Below are positions 8,416 to 16,915 of a stretch of 64,000 bases of DNA, piece by piece (the stretch's first letter is position 1; the number at the start of each line of letters is the position of its first letter). Both the position numbers and the translations under genes were made by a program. Source of the DNA: JBBDMC01 sp963826055 (GTDB lineage Bacteria > Pseudomonadota > Alphaproteobacteria > Rhizobiales > Kaistiaceae); the NCBI GenBank assembly GCA_963826055.1, contig CAWGVO010000009.1, forward strand, positions 248,001-312,000, read 5' to 3'. The notes under the pieces are model-generated. The model searched no databases. It had not been told where the DNA came from and worked only from the letters and a program-made list of their open reading frames with translations.

Positions 8416-9303
8416 TCAGCCCGAGCTTGAGCGTATCAACGTCTCCTTTGCCGATGCCAGGTGTGCGACGCAAGCCACCTCAACCGTGCGGCGGTCTCTG
8501 CTTTGTAGCGCGTCGATGTAGGCGATGTGCTCCCGCGCCGCGACCTCATTGCGCTGGCGTTCGTCCCGCTTGTTCCACTGATAGTGGTAGTGGAAGATCA
8601 GGCTGATGAGATCATAGAAGCTGTCGATGAAGCGATTGGGAGCAGCGGCGTTGATCAAGCGATGGAAGCGCCGGTCGAGATCGGAAAAATCATGAAATCG
8701 CTCATCGATCTCCCGCAGGAGCCGAACGTGCTCCTCACGCAGGGCGGCGATCTGGTCCCATAGGGGTGAGGACGTCGGCTGGGCTGCAAAGGCCCGGGCC
8801 GACCGGCGCTCAAACATTTCGCGAATCTCAAACAGCTCTAGCGCGAAGTCCGGCGTGAACCCATTGAACAGCCACCCGGCATTCGGACGCTTTTCGATGA
8901 GCCCGAAGCGGTGGAAGCGATTGAGAAACTCACGAATTCCGCTGGTAGCCACGCCGAATTGCCTGGCGAGTTGCAGTTCGTTTATCGCCGTCCCTGGGCG
9001 GGTGTCGTCTCTGAGCATCCATTCCATGAAACGTTCTTCAACCTGTGCCGCCATCGGCACCGTTTCGCCCTCGGGAAACCGCCGCACGGCCTTGCGCGTT
9101 GGTCGTGCGAACCGGTGCCGCCCGCTCCCTCTCACGATGCCGCGCCGGGTGAGCGTCGCGAGAACTTTGCGCACAGTCGTCCGACTTACTCCGAGCTTCG
9201 CGCTCAGGGCGTTTTCAGACGGCAGGGGCTCGCCGTCTTCAAGCTTGGAGACGATGTCCAGAGTGCTGTTGAAGGCTCGCTTGAAGACGGTGTCCGTTTT
9301 CAT
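8416..9303 (-). CDS. GntR-family regulator with two tandem winged-helix domains plus FCD domain
   Basis: A 295-residue regulator. Residues about 10-65 form one GntR winged helix (LPSENALSAKLGVSRTTVRK then RRGIVRG). Residues about 83-148 form a second one (INELQLARQFGVATSGIRE then RFGLIEKRPNAGW). The remainder, about 150-290, is an FCD-type all-helical effector domain (EIREMFERRSARAFA, FHRLINAAAP, REHIAYIDAL, VACVAHL). FadR-type regulators usually carry only one winged helix and about 230-250 residues, so this is a fused form. It is divergent from the sugar-type importer and presumably represses it. The inverted repeat at 9466-9481 is a candidate site. Confidence 0.85.
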   Translation of the reverse strand: MKTDTVFKRAFNSTLDIVSKLEDGEPLPSENALSAKLGVSRTTVRKVLATLTRRGIVRGSGRHRFARPTRKAVRRFPEGETVPMAAQVEERFMEWMLRDDTRPGTAINELQLARQFGVATSGIREFLNRFHRFGLIEKRPNAGWLFNGFTPDFALELFEIREMFERRSARAFAAQPTSSPLWDQIAALREEHVRLLREIDERFHDFSDLDRRFHRLINAAAPNRFIDSFYDLISLIFHYHYQWNKRDERQRNEVAAREHIAYIDALQSRDRRTVEVACVAHLASAKETLIRSSSG

Positions 9304-9465
9304 ATTGAGTGGCCTCGTTCGCGGTCCGCCTGCCTCCGGCAGACGCTGTCGCCGGAAGGGTGCCAGGGTACGGGCGGGGGGCCAAGCAGTCTCCGCCCCG
9401 CGCCGGTGATCCTTCCTGGCCGCCGATCGGTATCTTTATGTGCCTTTTTTCCATAAAAAACATGT

Positions 9466-9481
9466 TGACCATACAAGGTCA
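9466..9481. promoter_or_regulatory. Inverted repeat TGACC-N6-GGTCA, candidate operator
   Basis: Perfect 5-base arms at 9466-9470 and 9477-9481 lie in the AT-rich divergent region between the double-headed GntR gene and the importer operon, about 50 bases upstream of the permease start. TTGACC at 9465-9470 also resembles a -35 hexamer, so a repressor here could block the promoter. Function is inferred. Confidence 0.4.
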
Positions 9482-9530
9482 TGTTGATTTTTGTCTAGAA
9501 AGAACAATTTGGACCTTTCGGGGAAGCGCA

Positions 9531-10568
9531 GTGGTGGTGCATCGAGAAGCCGCATCTCCTCCCGTGGGCGGCGAGGGTAGAGCGATCTCCGCCGTATCGA
9601 TCGGCCTGCGACTGCTCAGCGTGGGGCCGCTGCTTATTCTTGTTGTGCTGGTCGCGGTGATCAGCCTGCTCACGCCCTATTTCCTGACGCCGATCAACAT
9701 CAGCAATATCGTCGCGCAGACCGCCGTGATCGCCATCGTTGCGCTCGGGCAGCACCTGGTCATCCTGACGCGGGGTATCGACCTTTCGGTCGGTTCCAAC
9801 CTGGCACTGGCAACCGTGATCGGGGGCCTTGCTTTCCGCGTCACCGATTCCGCGCTGCTGGTGATGCTGGCGATGCTGCTTGCCGGCACGTTCGTTGGTG
9901 CCGTCAACGGCGCGGTCTACGTGTTTGGACGACTGCCGCATCCGTTCATCATCACGCTGGCCACGCTCAGCATCTGCCGTGGCCTCGCGCTGGAGTTCTC
10001 GATCGGTCACACGACGATGCGGGGGATGCCCGACTTTGTCGTGACCCTGGGCAGCAAGGACACCTTCGGCATCCCGAATTCGTTCTTCGTCGTCGTCCTG
10101 GTCGCCGTCCTCATTTTCATCATGGCAAAGGCAATGGTCTGGGGACGCTGGATCTACGCGGTCGGCGGCGAGCCGGAGGCCGCCGTCGAAATGGGCATCC
10201 CGGTCAAATGGGTGCTGGTTTCGACTTACGTCATCACCGGGCTGTGCGCCGGCATAGGCGCGATCGTGCTCGCCGGTCGCACGGCGGCGAGCTCGCCGCT
10301 CTACGGCAACCTGCTCGAACTCGACACCATTGCCGCCGTCATCATCGGAGGCGCGAGCTTCCTCGGCGGCCGTGGTCACGTCGGCCACGCGCTGATCGGG
10401 GCCGTCATGATCGGCGTCATACGCAACGCGCTTAACCTGCTCGATGTCGACGTGTTCTTCCAGATGATCGCCATCGGTCTCGTGATCGTCATGGCGGTCG
10501 AGGCGGACGTGCTGCGCAACTTCCTTGAGGCGCGGGCGCGGACGATTCAGGCTTCGAGGTCGCAATGA
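9531..10568 (+). CDS. ABC transporter permease, ribose/xylose type (RbsC/FrcC-like)
   Basis: A 345-residue inner-membrane permease with about ten hydrophobic segments of the BPD_transp_2 family. Family hallmarks are the GQHLVILTRGIDLSVGSN motif after the second membrane segment and the IGGASFLGGRG loop near the C-terminus. I place the start at GTG 9531 because GGGGAAG precedes it at 9520-9526 and the conserved region begins soon after; the frame is open to 9309 but that part has no family character. It overlaps the ATPase gene by four bases (ATGA). The solute is probably a sugar or polyol. Confidence 0.87.
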   Translation: MVVHREAASPPVGGEGRAISAVSIGLRLLSVGPLLILVVLVAVISLLTPYFLTPINISNIVAQTAVIAIVALGQHLVILTRGIDLSVGSNLALATVIGGLAFRVTDSALLVMLAMLLAGTFVGAVNGAVYVFGRLPHPFIITLATLSICRGLALEFSIGHTTMRGMPDFVVTLGSKDTFGIPNSFFVVVLVAVLIFIMAKAMVWGRWIYAVGGEPEAAVEMGIPVKWVLVSTYVITGLCAGIGAIVLAGRTAASSPLYGNLLELDTIAAVIIGGASFLGGRGHVGHALIGAVMIGVIRNALNLLDVDVFFQMIAIGLVIVMAVEADVLRNFLEARARTIQASRSQ

Positions 10569-11329
10569 ACCCGTCGCTAGGCCTTCCCGTGCTCGCGGTG
10601 AAGAATGCGCAGAAGCGGTTCGGCGCGGTTCACGCCGTGCGCGACGTCAGCCTTGAGGCCTATCGTGGCGAGGTGCTGGCGTTGCTCGGAGACAATGGCG
10701 CCGGCAAATCGACGCTGGTGAAGTGCATCAGCGGCGTCTACACGCTCGACGAGGGCGAGATCGTCCTGGAGGGGGTGGCCACCGCCATCCAGTCGCCCGC
10801 CGCGGCGCGATACGCGGGCATCGAGACGGTCTACCAGGATCTCGCCCTCTTCGACAATCTTACGCCGGCACAGAATTTCTATTGCGGCCGAGAGATCGCT
10901 TTCCCCGCGTGGTTGCCGCGCGGCATGCGGTTCCTACGCAAGCGCTCCATGGACCGCGAGGCGGCGGCCACCATCGAGCGGCTAAAGGTCAAGCTGCCGA
11001 GGTTCGACGCACCCGTGGCGCTGATGTCGGGCGGCCAGCGCCAAGCGATCGCGGTGGCACGTGCGACGGTGTTCGCACGCAAGGTGGTGATCCTCGACGA
11101 ACCCACAGCGGCACTTGGCCTTCGCGAGTCGCGACAGGTCGTCGACCTCATTCGCCAGCTGCGCGCGGAAGGCAATGCGGTGATCCTCATCACGCACAAC
11201 ATGGAACACGTCGTCGAACTTGCTGATCGCGCGGTCGTCCTGCGCCAGGGGCGCAAGGTCGGCGAACTGAAACCGGACCTTTCGAACCGACAGGAGCTCG
11301 TCTCCATGATCGTCGGTGCCGAGGTCTGA
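10565..11329 (+). CDS. ABC transporter ATP-binding protein, sugar type (FrcA-like)
   Basis: A 254-residue single-domain ATPase. Walker A is GDNGAGKST (Asp in the third position is typical of the sugar group), the Q-loop is ETVYQDLALFDN, the signature MSGGQRQAI, Walker B VVILDEPTAALG, and the switch His is in LITHNM. Ribose-type systems often have a duplicated 500-residue ATPase; the single-domain form resembles fructose importer FrcA. The gene overlaps the permease by four bases and is followed by two hairpins before the binding-protein gene. Confidence 0.88.
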   Translation: MNPSLGLPVLAVKNAQKRFGAVHAVRDVSLEAYRGEVLALLGDNGAGKSTLVKCISGVYTLDEGEIVLEGVATAIQSPAAARYAGIETVYQDLALFDNLTPAQNFYCGREIAFPAWLPRGMRFLRKRSMDREAAATIERLKVKLPRFDAPVALMSGGQRQAIAVARATVFARKVVILDEPTAALGLRESRQVVDLIRQLRAEGNAVILITHNMEHVVELADRAVVLRQGRKVGELKPDLSNRQELVSMIVGAEV

Positions 11330-11334
11330 TCGGG

Positions 11335-11388
11335 TTCACCGCTTGTCGAGCGGTGAAACGGTGGATCGATCCCTTCCGGGATCGATCC
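11335..11388 (+). promoter_or_regulatory. Two perfect RNA hairpins between ATPase and binding-protein genes
   Basis: First hairpin: TTCACCGCT (11335-11343), five-base loop, AGCGGTGAA (11349-11357). Second: GGATCGATCCC (11363-11373), TTCC loop, GGGATCGATCC (11378-11388). Neither has a U-tract. Hairpins at this place in importer operons usually protect the binding-protein mRNA or cause partial termination; which one applies cannot be told from the sequence. Confidence 0.65.
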
Positions 11389-11408
11389 CGACAATGGGAG
11401 GTGGACTC

Positions 11409-12323
11409 ATGAGACTGAAGCTCACTCTGGGCGGTTTGGCATTGGCCGTGGCGCTTGCCGGGCCCGCCGTTGCCGCCGACAAGATCAAGATCGGCTACAT
11501 CACCAAGTTCCCGGTGCCGTATTTCCAGACGATGGAGGACGCCGCCAAGGCCTGGGCCAAGGATCATCCGAACGTCGAGATCGTCTACGGCCAGGGCAAA
11601 TCGGCGACCGACATCGAGGGTCAGATTGCGCTCATCGAGAAGATGGTGGCGCAGGGCGTGCAAGGCATCGCCATCACGCCCGTCGATCCGAGCGTTTCGA
11701 CGACCCTCGACAAGGCCGTCGCGAACGGCGTCAAGGTAGTCCTCATGGACAACAGCATACCGGGCTGGAAGAACCAGACGGCGCTTGCCACGACCAATAA
11801 CCTCGAGGCGGGCAAGCTCGCCGGGCAGTATCTCAAGACGGTACTCAAGGATGGCGACAAGCTCGGCATCCTCGAGGGCGTTCCCGGCGTTCCCGCCCTC
11901 GATGACCGTGTCAACGGAATGCTCGAAGGCCTGAAGGGCGTCAACGCCGATATCGTCGGAAAGGGTGCCACCGAATGCACCGAAGAGAAGGGCATAAACG
12001 TCGCCCAGGACATCCTGACTGCCAACCCCGGTCTGAAGGCGATCTATTCGGCCTGTGGCCCGCCGGCCGCCGGCGCTGCCCAGGCGATCAAGAACGCGAA
12101 GCTCGATCACCACATCATCCTGGTCGGCTTTGACTTCTGCTGCGGTGAGCCGGAAGCACTCGCGGCCGGCGACGAGGATGCTTCGGTCGCCCAGTTTCCG
12201 GCGAAGATGTCCGAGTTGGGTGTTGATGCGCTCGTCAAGGCCATCAACGGCGAGAAGGTCGAATCGTTGATTGACTCGGGCGCCGGGCTGGTCACCAAGG
12301 ATAACATGAAGGACTTCATGTGA
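11409..12323 (+). CDS. ABC transporter substrate-binding protein, sugar type (periplasmic binding protein 4)
   Basis: A 304-residue exported protein. The N-terminus MRLKLTLGG followed by a hydrophobic Ala/Leu core ending at AVAAD is a normal Sec signal peptide of about 23 residues. The mature chain starts IKIGYITKFPVPYF, typical of the ribose/galactose-binding (type I) fold. The ATG at 11409 has a strong GGGAGGTGG ribosome site; the longer open frame from 11316 crosses the hairpins and is not credible. Unlike most sugar operons the binding protein comes last (permease, ATPase, binding protein). Ligand unknown; the following zinc dehydrogenase may act on it. Confidence 0.88.
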   Translation: MRLKLTLGGLALAVALAGPAVAADKIKIGYITKFPVPYFQTMEDAAKAWAKDHPNVEIVYGQGKSATDIEGQIALIEKMVAQGVQGIAITPVDPSVSTTLDKAVANGVKVVLMDNSIPGWKNQTALATTNNLEAGKLAGQYLKTVLKDGDKLGILEGVPGVPALDDRVNGMLEGLKGVNADIVGKGATECTEEKGINVAQDILTANPGLKAIYSACGPPAAGAAQAIKNAKLDHHIILVGFDFCCGEPEALAAGDEDASVAQFPAKMSELGVDALVKAINGEKVESLIDSGAGLVTKDNMKDFM

Positions 12324-12411
12324 TCATTCGCCGGGGTCCGGCTTCGGCCGGGCTCCGGTCTCCATCAGAACGCCAAAGATCCAGCCTACCGTCCCAGCAT
12401 CAGGTCGTCCT

Positions 12412-13428
12412 GTGGTCCTCGTCGACGCACTTGTTTGCTCTCGACCCGGCGCGTTGACGATTGAGCAGCGCGCGGCGCCGCATCGCGGCTCGGACGACGT
12501 TCTGGTTCGTCCGCGGGCCGTCGGGATTTGCGGCACTGATTTTCACATCTACGAGGGCAAGCATCCCTACCTTCAGTATCCGCGGGTGATGGGTCACGAA
12601 CTCGCTGTCGAGGTGATTGAAGGGCCTCCCGATTCCGGCTTTGCGGCCGGCGAGGTGTGCGTTGTCAATCCGTACTTGTTTTGCGGGCATTGCGTTGCCT
12701 GCCGCGCAGGCAAGCCCAACTGCTGCGTTAACATTTCCGTGCTCGGCGTGCACCAGGACGGTGGCATGGTCGGGCTGATGGCCGTCCCGCAGGCAAGCCT
12801 TGTTCACGCCGAAGGATTGACGCTTGATCAATGCGCGACGGTCGAGTTTCTTGCCATTGGCGCGCACGCTGTGAGGCGCGGCGCTGTTATGGGCGGGGAT
12901 AGGGTCCTCGTTGTCGGAGCGGGTCCGATCGGCCTCGGAGTGGCATTGTTTGCGCGCCTGTCAGGCGGACATGTTTCTGTCATCGATCGCGACGGTCAGC
13001 GCGCCGCGGCGGCCAAGGCCATTGCGGGGGCTGACGACGTTTTTGCCACCGACAGCACTCCGACGGTCATCAAGGCGGCTACGGATGGCGAAGGCTTCGA
13101 TCTGGTGTTTGACGCCACCGGCAACGCGCAAGCCATGGAAGCGGGCTTTGATCTTGTGGCACACGGCGGCCGATATGTCCTGGTGAGCGTAGTGACGGAC
13201 GCAATCAGGTTCGGCGATCCGGGTTTCCACGCAAAGGAAATGACGTTGAAGGGCAGTCGAAACGCCACGTCGGAGGACTTCGCACGGGTAATTTCGGCCA
13301 TGCGAAGCGGGCAAGTGCCGGTCGATCGTCTCATTACACGACGCACAACTCTCGACGGTGCCGTAAGCGCCATACCGCGGTGGGCCACTGAAAAGTTGGG
13401 ACTTCTCAAGGCGATCGTAGAACTCTAA
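12412..13428 (+). CDS. Zinc-dependent alcohol/sorbitol-type dehydrogenase (MDR family)
   Basis: A 338-residue medium-chain dehydrogenase. Catalytic zinc ligands Cys40 (GICGTD) and His62-Glu63 (GHE) and the structural zinc cysteines (CGHCVACRAGKPNCC, Cys91/94/97 and 104 or 105) are all present. The Rossmann motif VVGAGPIGLG lies near residue 165. The pattern is close to L-galactonate/L-threonine dehydrogenase-like enzymes that oxidise a secondary alcohol of a sugar acid or polyol with NAD. The predicted start is a GTG at 12412 without a clear ribosome site, so the exact start is uncertain. It lies 88 bases downstream of the sugar importer and probably handles the imported compound. Confidence 0.82.
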   Translation: MVLVDALVCSRPGALTIEQRAAPHRGSDDVLVRPRAVGICGTDFHIYEGKHPYLQYPRVMGHELAVEVIEGPPDSGFAAGEVCVVNPYLFCGHCVACRAGKPNCCVNISVLGVHQDGGMVGLMAVPQASLVHAEGLTLDQCATVEFLAIGAHAVRRGAVMGGDRVLVVGAGPIGLGVALFARLSGGHVSVIDRDGQRAAAAKAIAGADDVFATDSTPTVIKAATDGEGFDLVFDATGNAQAMEAGFDLVAHGGRYVLVSVVTDAIRFGDPGFHAKEMTLKGSRNATSEDFARVISAMRSGQVPVDRLITRRTTLDGAVSAIPRWATEKLGLLKAIVEL

Positions 13429-13499
13429 GCGTTCTCGCCTCCTCGGCATGTGCACTGCGATGACCTTGCGATCGGCCAGAACGACGGGCGCCCAAGGCG

Positions 13500-13692
13500 A
13501 TGGGCAATGACGTTTGAGGCGAATTTGGGTTTCCTCGACCAACGAACGCCGACCGTTTGCCAGCGCCTCGGCCGCACTAGTTCGGCTGTCGAGTTTCACG
13601 CCCTGTGCTTTCCGCGCGGCTGGGACAGGCCGGGCCCGCTCCGAAATCAGTCGCCGCACTTTTTCCGCCTGGGCTGCGTAGATGTTGAGCAA
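13500..13692 (-). pseudogene. Serine recombinase (resolvase/invertase) remnant
   Basis: The minus-strand frame reads LNIYAAQAEKVRRLISERAR... KAQGVKL...AEALANGRR, which matches the conserved stretch of small serine recombinases (usual form HIYAALAEKERRLISERTKAAL.A.KARGVKLGNP). Only about 60 residues remain, without the N-terminal catalytic Ser domain. The active Arg-rich pattern is degraded. A second, independently decayed copy of the same stretch lies at 27567-27722 on the other strand. Confidence 0.7.
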
Positions 13693-14115
13693 TTTCGTTC
13701 AACGGGGATGGGTACACGCGATGGTCGCGGCGTCGCCGGTCCTCCAGGCATGACCCCGTCCCATTGAAGATGCCGAAAAACGCGGGGGGGGGGGGTGATA
13801 CATCCACAGCTGTTCGATGCCGCTCGCATCGGATGCGCGCTGGACTGCCGATCCTCTCCTCGTCGAAGCCGGCAATGCCCGTGGTGTGATTCGCCGCTCC
13901 CGTGGCCGAAACTCGCACACCGGATGTGCTGTCATCCGGAATGGGCGATCGATGCGGCACGACCGTCGACGATCCAGTCAAACCCCCGGTGCTGGCCCGG
14001 CGATCGCGATGTCAACGGAGTAAGTGAGACGTTCCCCGGGCTTGATCCAGGCGTTCCCTGGCACTGCGCCCGTCTCCGTTTCGGGCACTGGTGCACGGCT
14101 CGATCGCAAGGATGC
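13693..14115. other. Non-coding or decayed DNA between recombinase remnant and IS element
   Basis: No intact gene. A run of twelve G lies at 13784-13795. On the minus strand around 14010-14100 a fragment reads ETGAVPGNAWIKPGERLTYS, which could be the end of an enzyme such as an epimerase, but this is too short to name. The IS3 element is inserted directly beside it. Confidence 0.45.
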
Positions 14116-14133
14116 TGACGTTGCCCCCAAGTT

Positions 14134-15003
14134 TTATCCAGGCATGAGTGGAATCCGGCGGGTGATTGCCGCCTTTGCGGCAAGGGTGAAGGTGGCGGCG
14201 TAGGTAGCTGGGGTCAGCCAGCCAAGCCGAGAGTGGGGTCGGTTGGTGTTGTAGTCGCGGCGCCAGGCCTCCAGTGCCTCTCGGGCCTGTGGCAGGGAGC
14301 GGAACAGGGTCTCGTTCAAGAACTCGTCACGAAGCCTTCCATTGAAGCTTTCGATGAAGGCGTTCTGAACCGGCTTGCCTGGCGCGATGTAGTGCCAGTC
14401 GATCCGGCCTTCGTCGGCCCAGGCGAGGATGGCGTTCGAGGTCAGCTCCGTGCCGTTGTCGCTGATGATCGTCCGCGGCTTGCCCCGCTCGACGACAAGG
14501 CGATCCAGCTCACGGGCAACCCGCAGCCCGGATAGAGAGGTATCGGCGACCAGCGCCAGGCACTCCCGCGTACAGTCATCGACCACCGCCAGAACGCGGA
14601 AGCGCCGGCCGTCGAGGAACTGGTCGGAGACAAAGTCGAGGCTCCAACGCTGGTTCGGCCCTTGCGGCAGGATGATCGGCGCTCGCGTTCCCATCGCCCG
14701 CTTGCGACCGCCACGCCGCCTCACCATCAGCCGTTCCTCGCGGTAGAGCCGGAACAGCCGCTTGTGGTTGACGACGTATCCCTCCCGGCGCAGCAGAATG
14801 TGCAGGCGTCGGTAGCCGAAGCGCCGACGCTCATGCGCCAACGCCTTCATCCGCTCGCGCAGAGGATTGTCATCGGGCCGCCTCGACTGATAGCGCACCG
14901 TCATCCGGCAGATCCCGATCATCGTACACGCCCGCCGCTCGCTCACCTCCAGCTTCTCCTGGAGAAGAGCGACCGCTTCGCGTCTGGCGGCGGGCGTCAC
15001 CAT
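14134..15003 (-). CDS. IS3-family transposase OrfB (DDE integrase core)
   Basis: Starting at the ATG at 15003 the product is 289 residues; the frame is open further upstream to 15183, consistent with production as an OrfA-OrfB frameshift fusion. The catalytic DDE triad is visible: Asp in WSLDFVSD, Asp in ISDNGTELTS and Glu in FIESFNGRLRDE. The N-terminal HTH_21-type segment REAVALLQEKLEVSERRACTMIGI is also present. It catalyses cut-and-paste or copy-paste movement of the element through its terminal repeats. Confidence 0.9.
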   Translation of the reverse strand: MVTPAARREAVALLQEKLEVSERRACTMIGICRMTVRYQSRRPDDNPLRERMKALAHERRRFGYRRLHILLRREGYVVNHKRLFRLYREERLMVRRRGGRKRAMGTRAPIILPQGPNQRWSLDFVSDQFLDGRRFRVLAVVDDCTRECLALVADTSLSGLRVARELDRLVVERGKPRTIISDNGTELTSNAILAWADEGRIDWHYIAPGKPVQNAFIESFNGRLRDEFLNETLFRSLPQAREALEAWRRDYNTNRPHSRLGWLTPATYAATFTLAAKAAITRRIPLMPG

Positions 15004-15263
15004 TTTTTTGCCAGCAGTTCCTTCAATCCGACATTGTCGAGCATGGCGTCGGCCAGCAGCTTCTTCAGTCGGCCGTTCTCGTCCTCCAGGGCCTTCAGCC
15101 GCTTGGCGTCGGACACCTCCAGGCCGCCGTACTTGGCCTTCCATTTGTAGAAGGTGGCGCTGCTCACGCCGTGCTTCCGGCACACCTCCGCTGTCGCCAC
15201 ACCCGCTTCCTGCTCCCGCAGGATCGCAACAATCTGTTCTTCCGTGAACCTTGAGCGCTTCAT
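14997..15263 (-). CDS. IS3-family transposase OrfA
   Basis: An 88-residue DNA-binding protein. FTEEQIVAILREQEAG followed by VCRKHGVSSATFYKWKAKYGG is the helix-turn-helix of IS3/IS911-type OrfA, and the second half (LKALEDENGRLKKLLAD) is the leucine-zipper-like helix. It ends with LAKKW just after the run of seven A (15003-15009 on the plus strand as T7). There a -1 ribosomal slip would join it to OrfB to make the full transposase, as is known for this family. Confidence 0.9.
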   Translation of the reverse strand: MKRSRFTEEQIVAILREQEAGVATAEVCRKHGVSSATFYKWKAKYGGLEVSDAKRLKALEDENGRLKKLLADAMLDNVGLKELLAKKW

Positions 15264-15329
15264 CAGTCCGGTCCTCTCAAAAGGCCGAACTCCATCTCAA
15301 ACCGGATAAGCCTCAGAGGGGCAACGTCA

Positions 15330-15675
15330 GAGCCCGTAGAAGGACCCGCCGAGCGGCATCGGCTAAAGACCTGGGTCATCCCGTTGTTTCACGGTTACGA
15401 TAACTCGTGCGCGGACGAAGTGCGAGTTGTCTGTTGGGAGATTTGTGTTGAGAATGCTCGGTGCCGCCGCCGAGAGGAGCGGGCGACACTCAGGCCGATC
15501 TGTTAGCGCTCGTCGGCACTAGGTGAGCAGGATCGTAAGCCTGGAACGTTGGCCGAGGAGACAGTCGAGTAAATTCGCCTGGTCCGCGCTCAGGCTTCGA
15601 GTCATGCGGTGCTGTTCTCCGCCCAGAGGGATGGCAAAGGGCAGGGCTCCGAAGCGCGCCGACTCTCGCCGGTAC
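15330..15675. other. Intergenic region after the IS element
   Basis: About 345 bases with no recognisable gene. The short minus-strand frame over 15519-15713 shows no family and overlaps the next gene's end. I see no clear hairpin terminator. Confidence 0.5.
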
Positions 15676-16623
15676 TTACAACGAAGGGATGGCTCCAAGT
15701 GCCGCCAAATCATCTGCGCTCGGCCGCCAGGAACCAGCGGCCACGTTGAGCTTAACTTGCTCAGTCGATGTGGCTCCCGCGATCACACTGGCCACCATTG
15801 GCTGCGCGGCCAATCCTCCGATGGCCACGTCAAGCAGCGAACGACCCCGCTCTTCCGCATAGGTGGTGAGAGCGTCAACGATATCGAATGCCGCGTTCGT
15901 CATCTCTTCTTCTTTTCCCCATGCGTTGAGACGACTGCCTTCCGGAGCTTTCTTTCCGCGTCGGTACTTGCCGGTCAGCAACCCGTTGGCGAGGGGCCGA
16001 AACGGAATCAGCGCGATCCCATATTTCTGCAAAGCCGGCAAGAGGTCGCGTTCAACGTGACGCCGATGAAGCAGGCTGTACTCGTTCTGCGTGCTCACGA
16101 AATGCTCGAGTCCGTGGAAGCGTGAGGTCCACTCGGCATCAGCGGTCCGGAATGCAGACATGTGAGAATGTCCGATGTACCGGATCTTCCCCTCGTGAAC
16201 GAGATCAGTCAGAACGGAAAGTGTCTCTTCGATCGGCGTCACATTGTCGGGCCGGTGGAGCTGATAGAGATCTATCCATTCTGTCCGCAGCCGGCGCAGC
16301 GACGCCTCGACCGCCTTGCGCACATAGCGACGCGACGCCCGGGCGCCCCAGTCGGCCCCGTTGTCCAGACCGCGAGGACGAACATCACTTCCGAACTTGG
16401 TCGCTATGACGACGCCGTCCCGTCTGGCACCCAGAATTTCGCCCAGTCTTTCTTCCGACGCTCCATAGGAGTCGGCTGTATCGAAGAAGGTGATGCCTTC
16501 GTCGAGAGCGGCATGGGTCACGTCGCGACACTGGGCAGGGTCCAGCTTCATGCCAAAGTTGTTGGTGCCCAGTCCCACCGCCGATACCATGAGGCCCGAG
16601 TTTCCAAGCGGTCGATACTCCAT
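15676..16623 (-). CDS. Aldo/keto reductase (YghZ/voltage-gated-channel beta-like group)
   Basis: A 315-residue NADP-dependent oxidoreductase. Tetrad residues are Asp48 and Tyr53 (FFDTADSYG), Lys76 (IATKFG) and the His in LYQLHRPD near residue 125. The pattern GNSGLMVSAVGLGTNNFG and the late VIAGATSTEQV match the AKR7/AKR14-like general aldehyde reductases. I start it at the ATG at 16623, preceded by GGAGAGAG; the frame runs seven codons further to 16644. It is divergent from the FMN hydroxy-acid oxidase homologue, with 292 bases between them holding the promoters. Substrate unknown. Confidence 0.85.
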   Translation of the reverse strand: MEYRPLGNSGLMVSAVGLGTNNFGMKLDPAQCRDVTHAALDEGITFFDTADSYGASEERLGEILGARRDGVVIATKFGSDVRPRGLDNGADWGARASRRYVRKAVEASLRRLRTEWIDLYQLHRPDNVTPIEETLSVLTDLVHEGKIRYIGHSHMSAFRTADAEWTSRFHGLEHFVSTQNEYSLLHRRHVERDLLPALQKYGIALIPFRPLANGLLTGKYRRGKKAPEGSRLNAWGKEEEMTNAAFDIVDALTTYAEERGRSLLDVAIGGLAAQPMVASVIAGATSTEQVKLNVAAGSWRPSADDLAALGAIPSL

Positions 16624-16915
16624 GAACCAATCTCTCTCCATCATTCAAGCGCTCGGGCGATGCCGAACAATTAAGGAAGCGTCGTCCGGCGATCTTCCTC
16701 GTTGTGTGAGCGCGATTGACAGGCGCAAAGTAGCAGGTCCCCGGGTTACCGGTACACCGATCCTGTTTCATTCAATCGGGCCGAAACAGCGTTTGCCGCT
16801 CGCGCGCGATCTGGCACATTGCTGACTGGCTGGATACTAAAGATCCGTCGGGCCCTCTCTTCAGGCGGAGCAGGAAAGCAGACAGCAGCCACCGACGGAG
16901 GCAGAAGAACGAGCG

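Larger units (their letters stand above)
14116..15329 (-). mobile_element. IS3-family insertion sequence (IS407-like), 1.2 kb
   Basis: The element is bounded by imperfect terminal inverted repeats: TGACGTTGCCCC from 14116 and GGGGCAACGTCA ending at 15329, with further matches inward (TTATCC at 14134-14139 against GGATAA at 15304-15309). It carries orfA and orfB on the minus strand joined by an A7 slippery run. The bases outside the two ends (GATGC and GAGCC) do not match, so I see no target-site duplication. Both open frames look intact, so it may be active. Confidence 0.85.

Noticed and set aside
9495..10565. A 356-codon minus-strand frame opposite the sugar permease
   Set aside because: Charged low-complexity shadow of a membrane-protein gene, with no ribosome site or homology.
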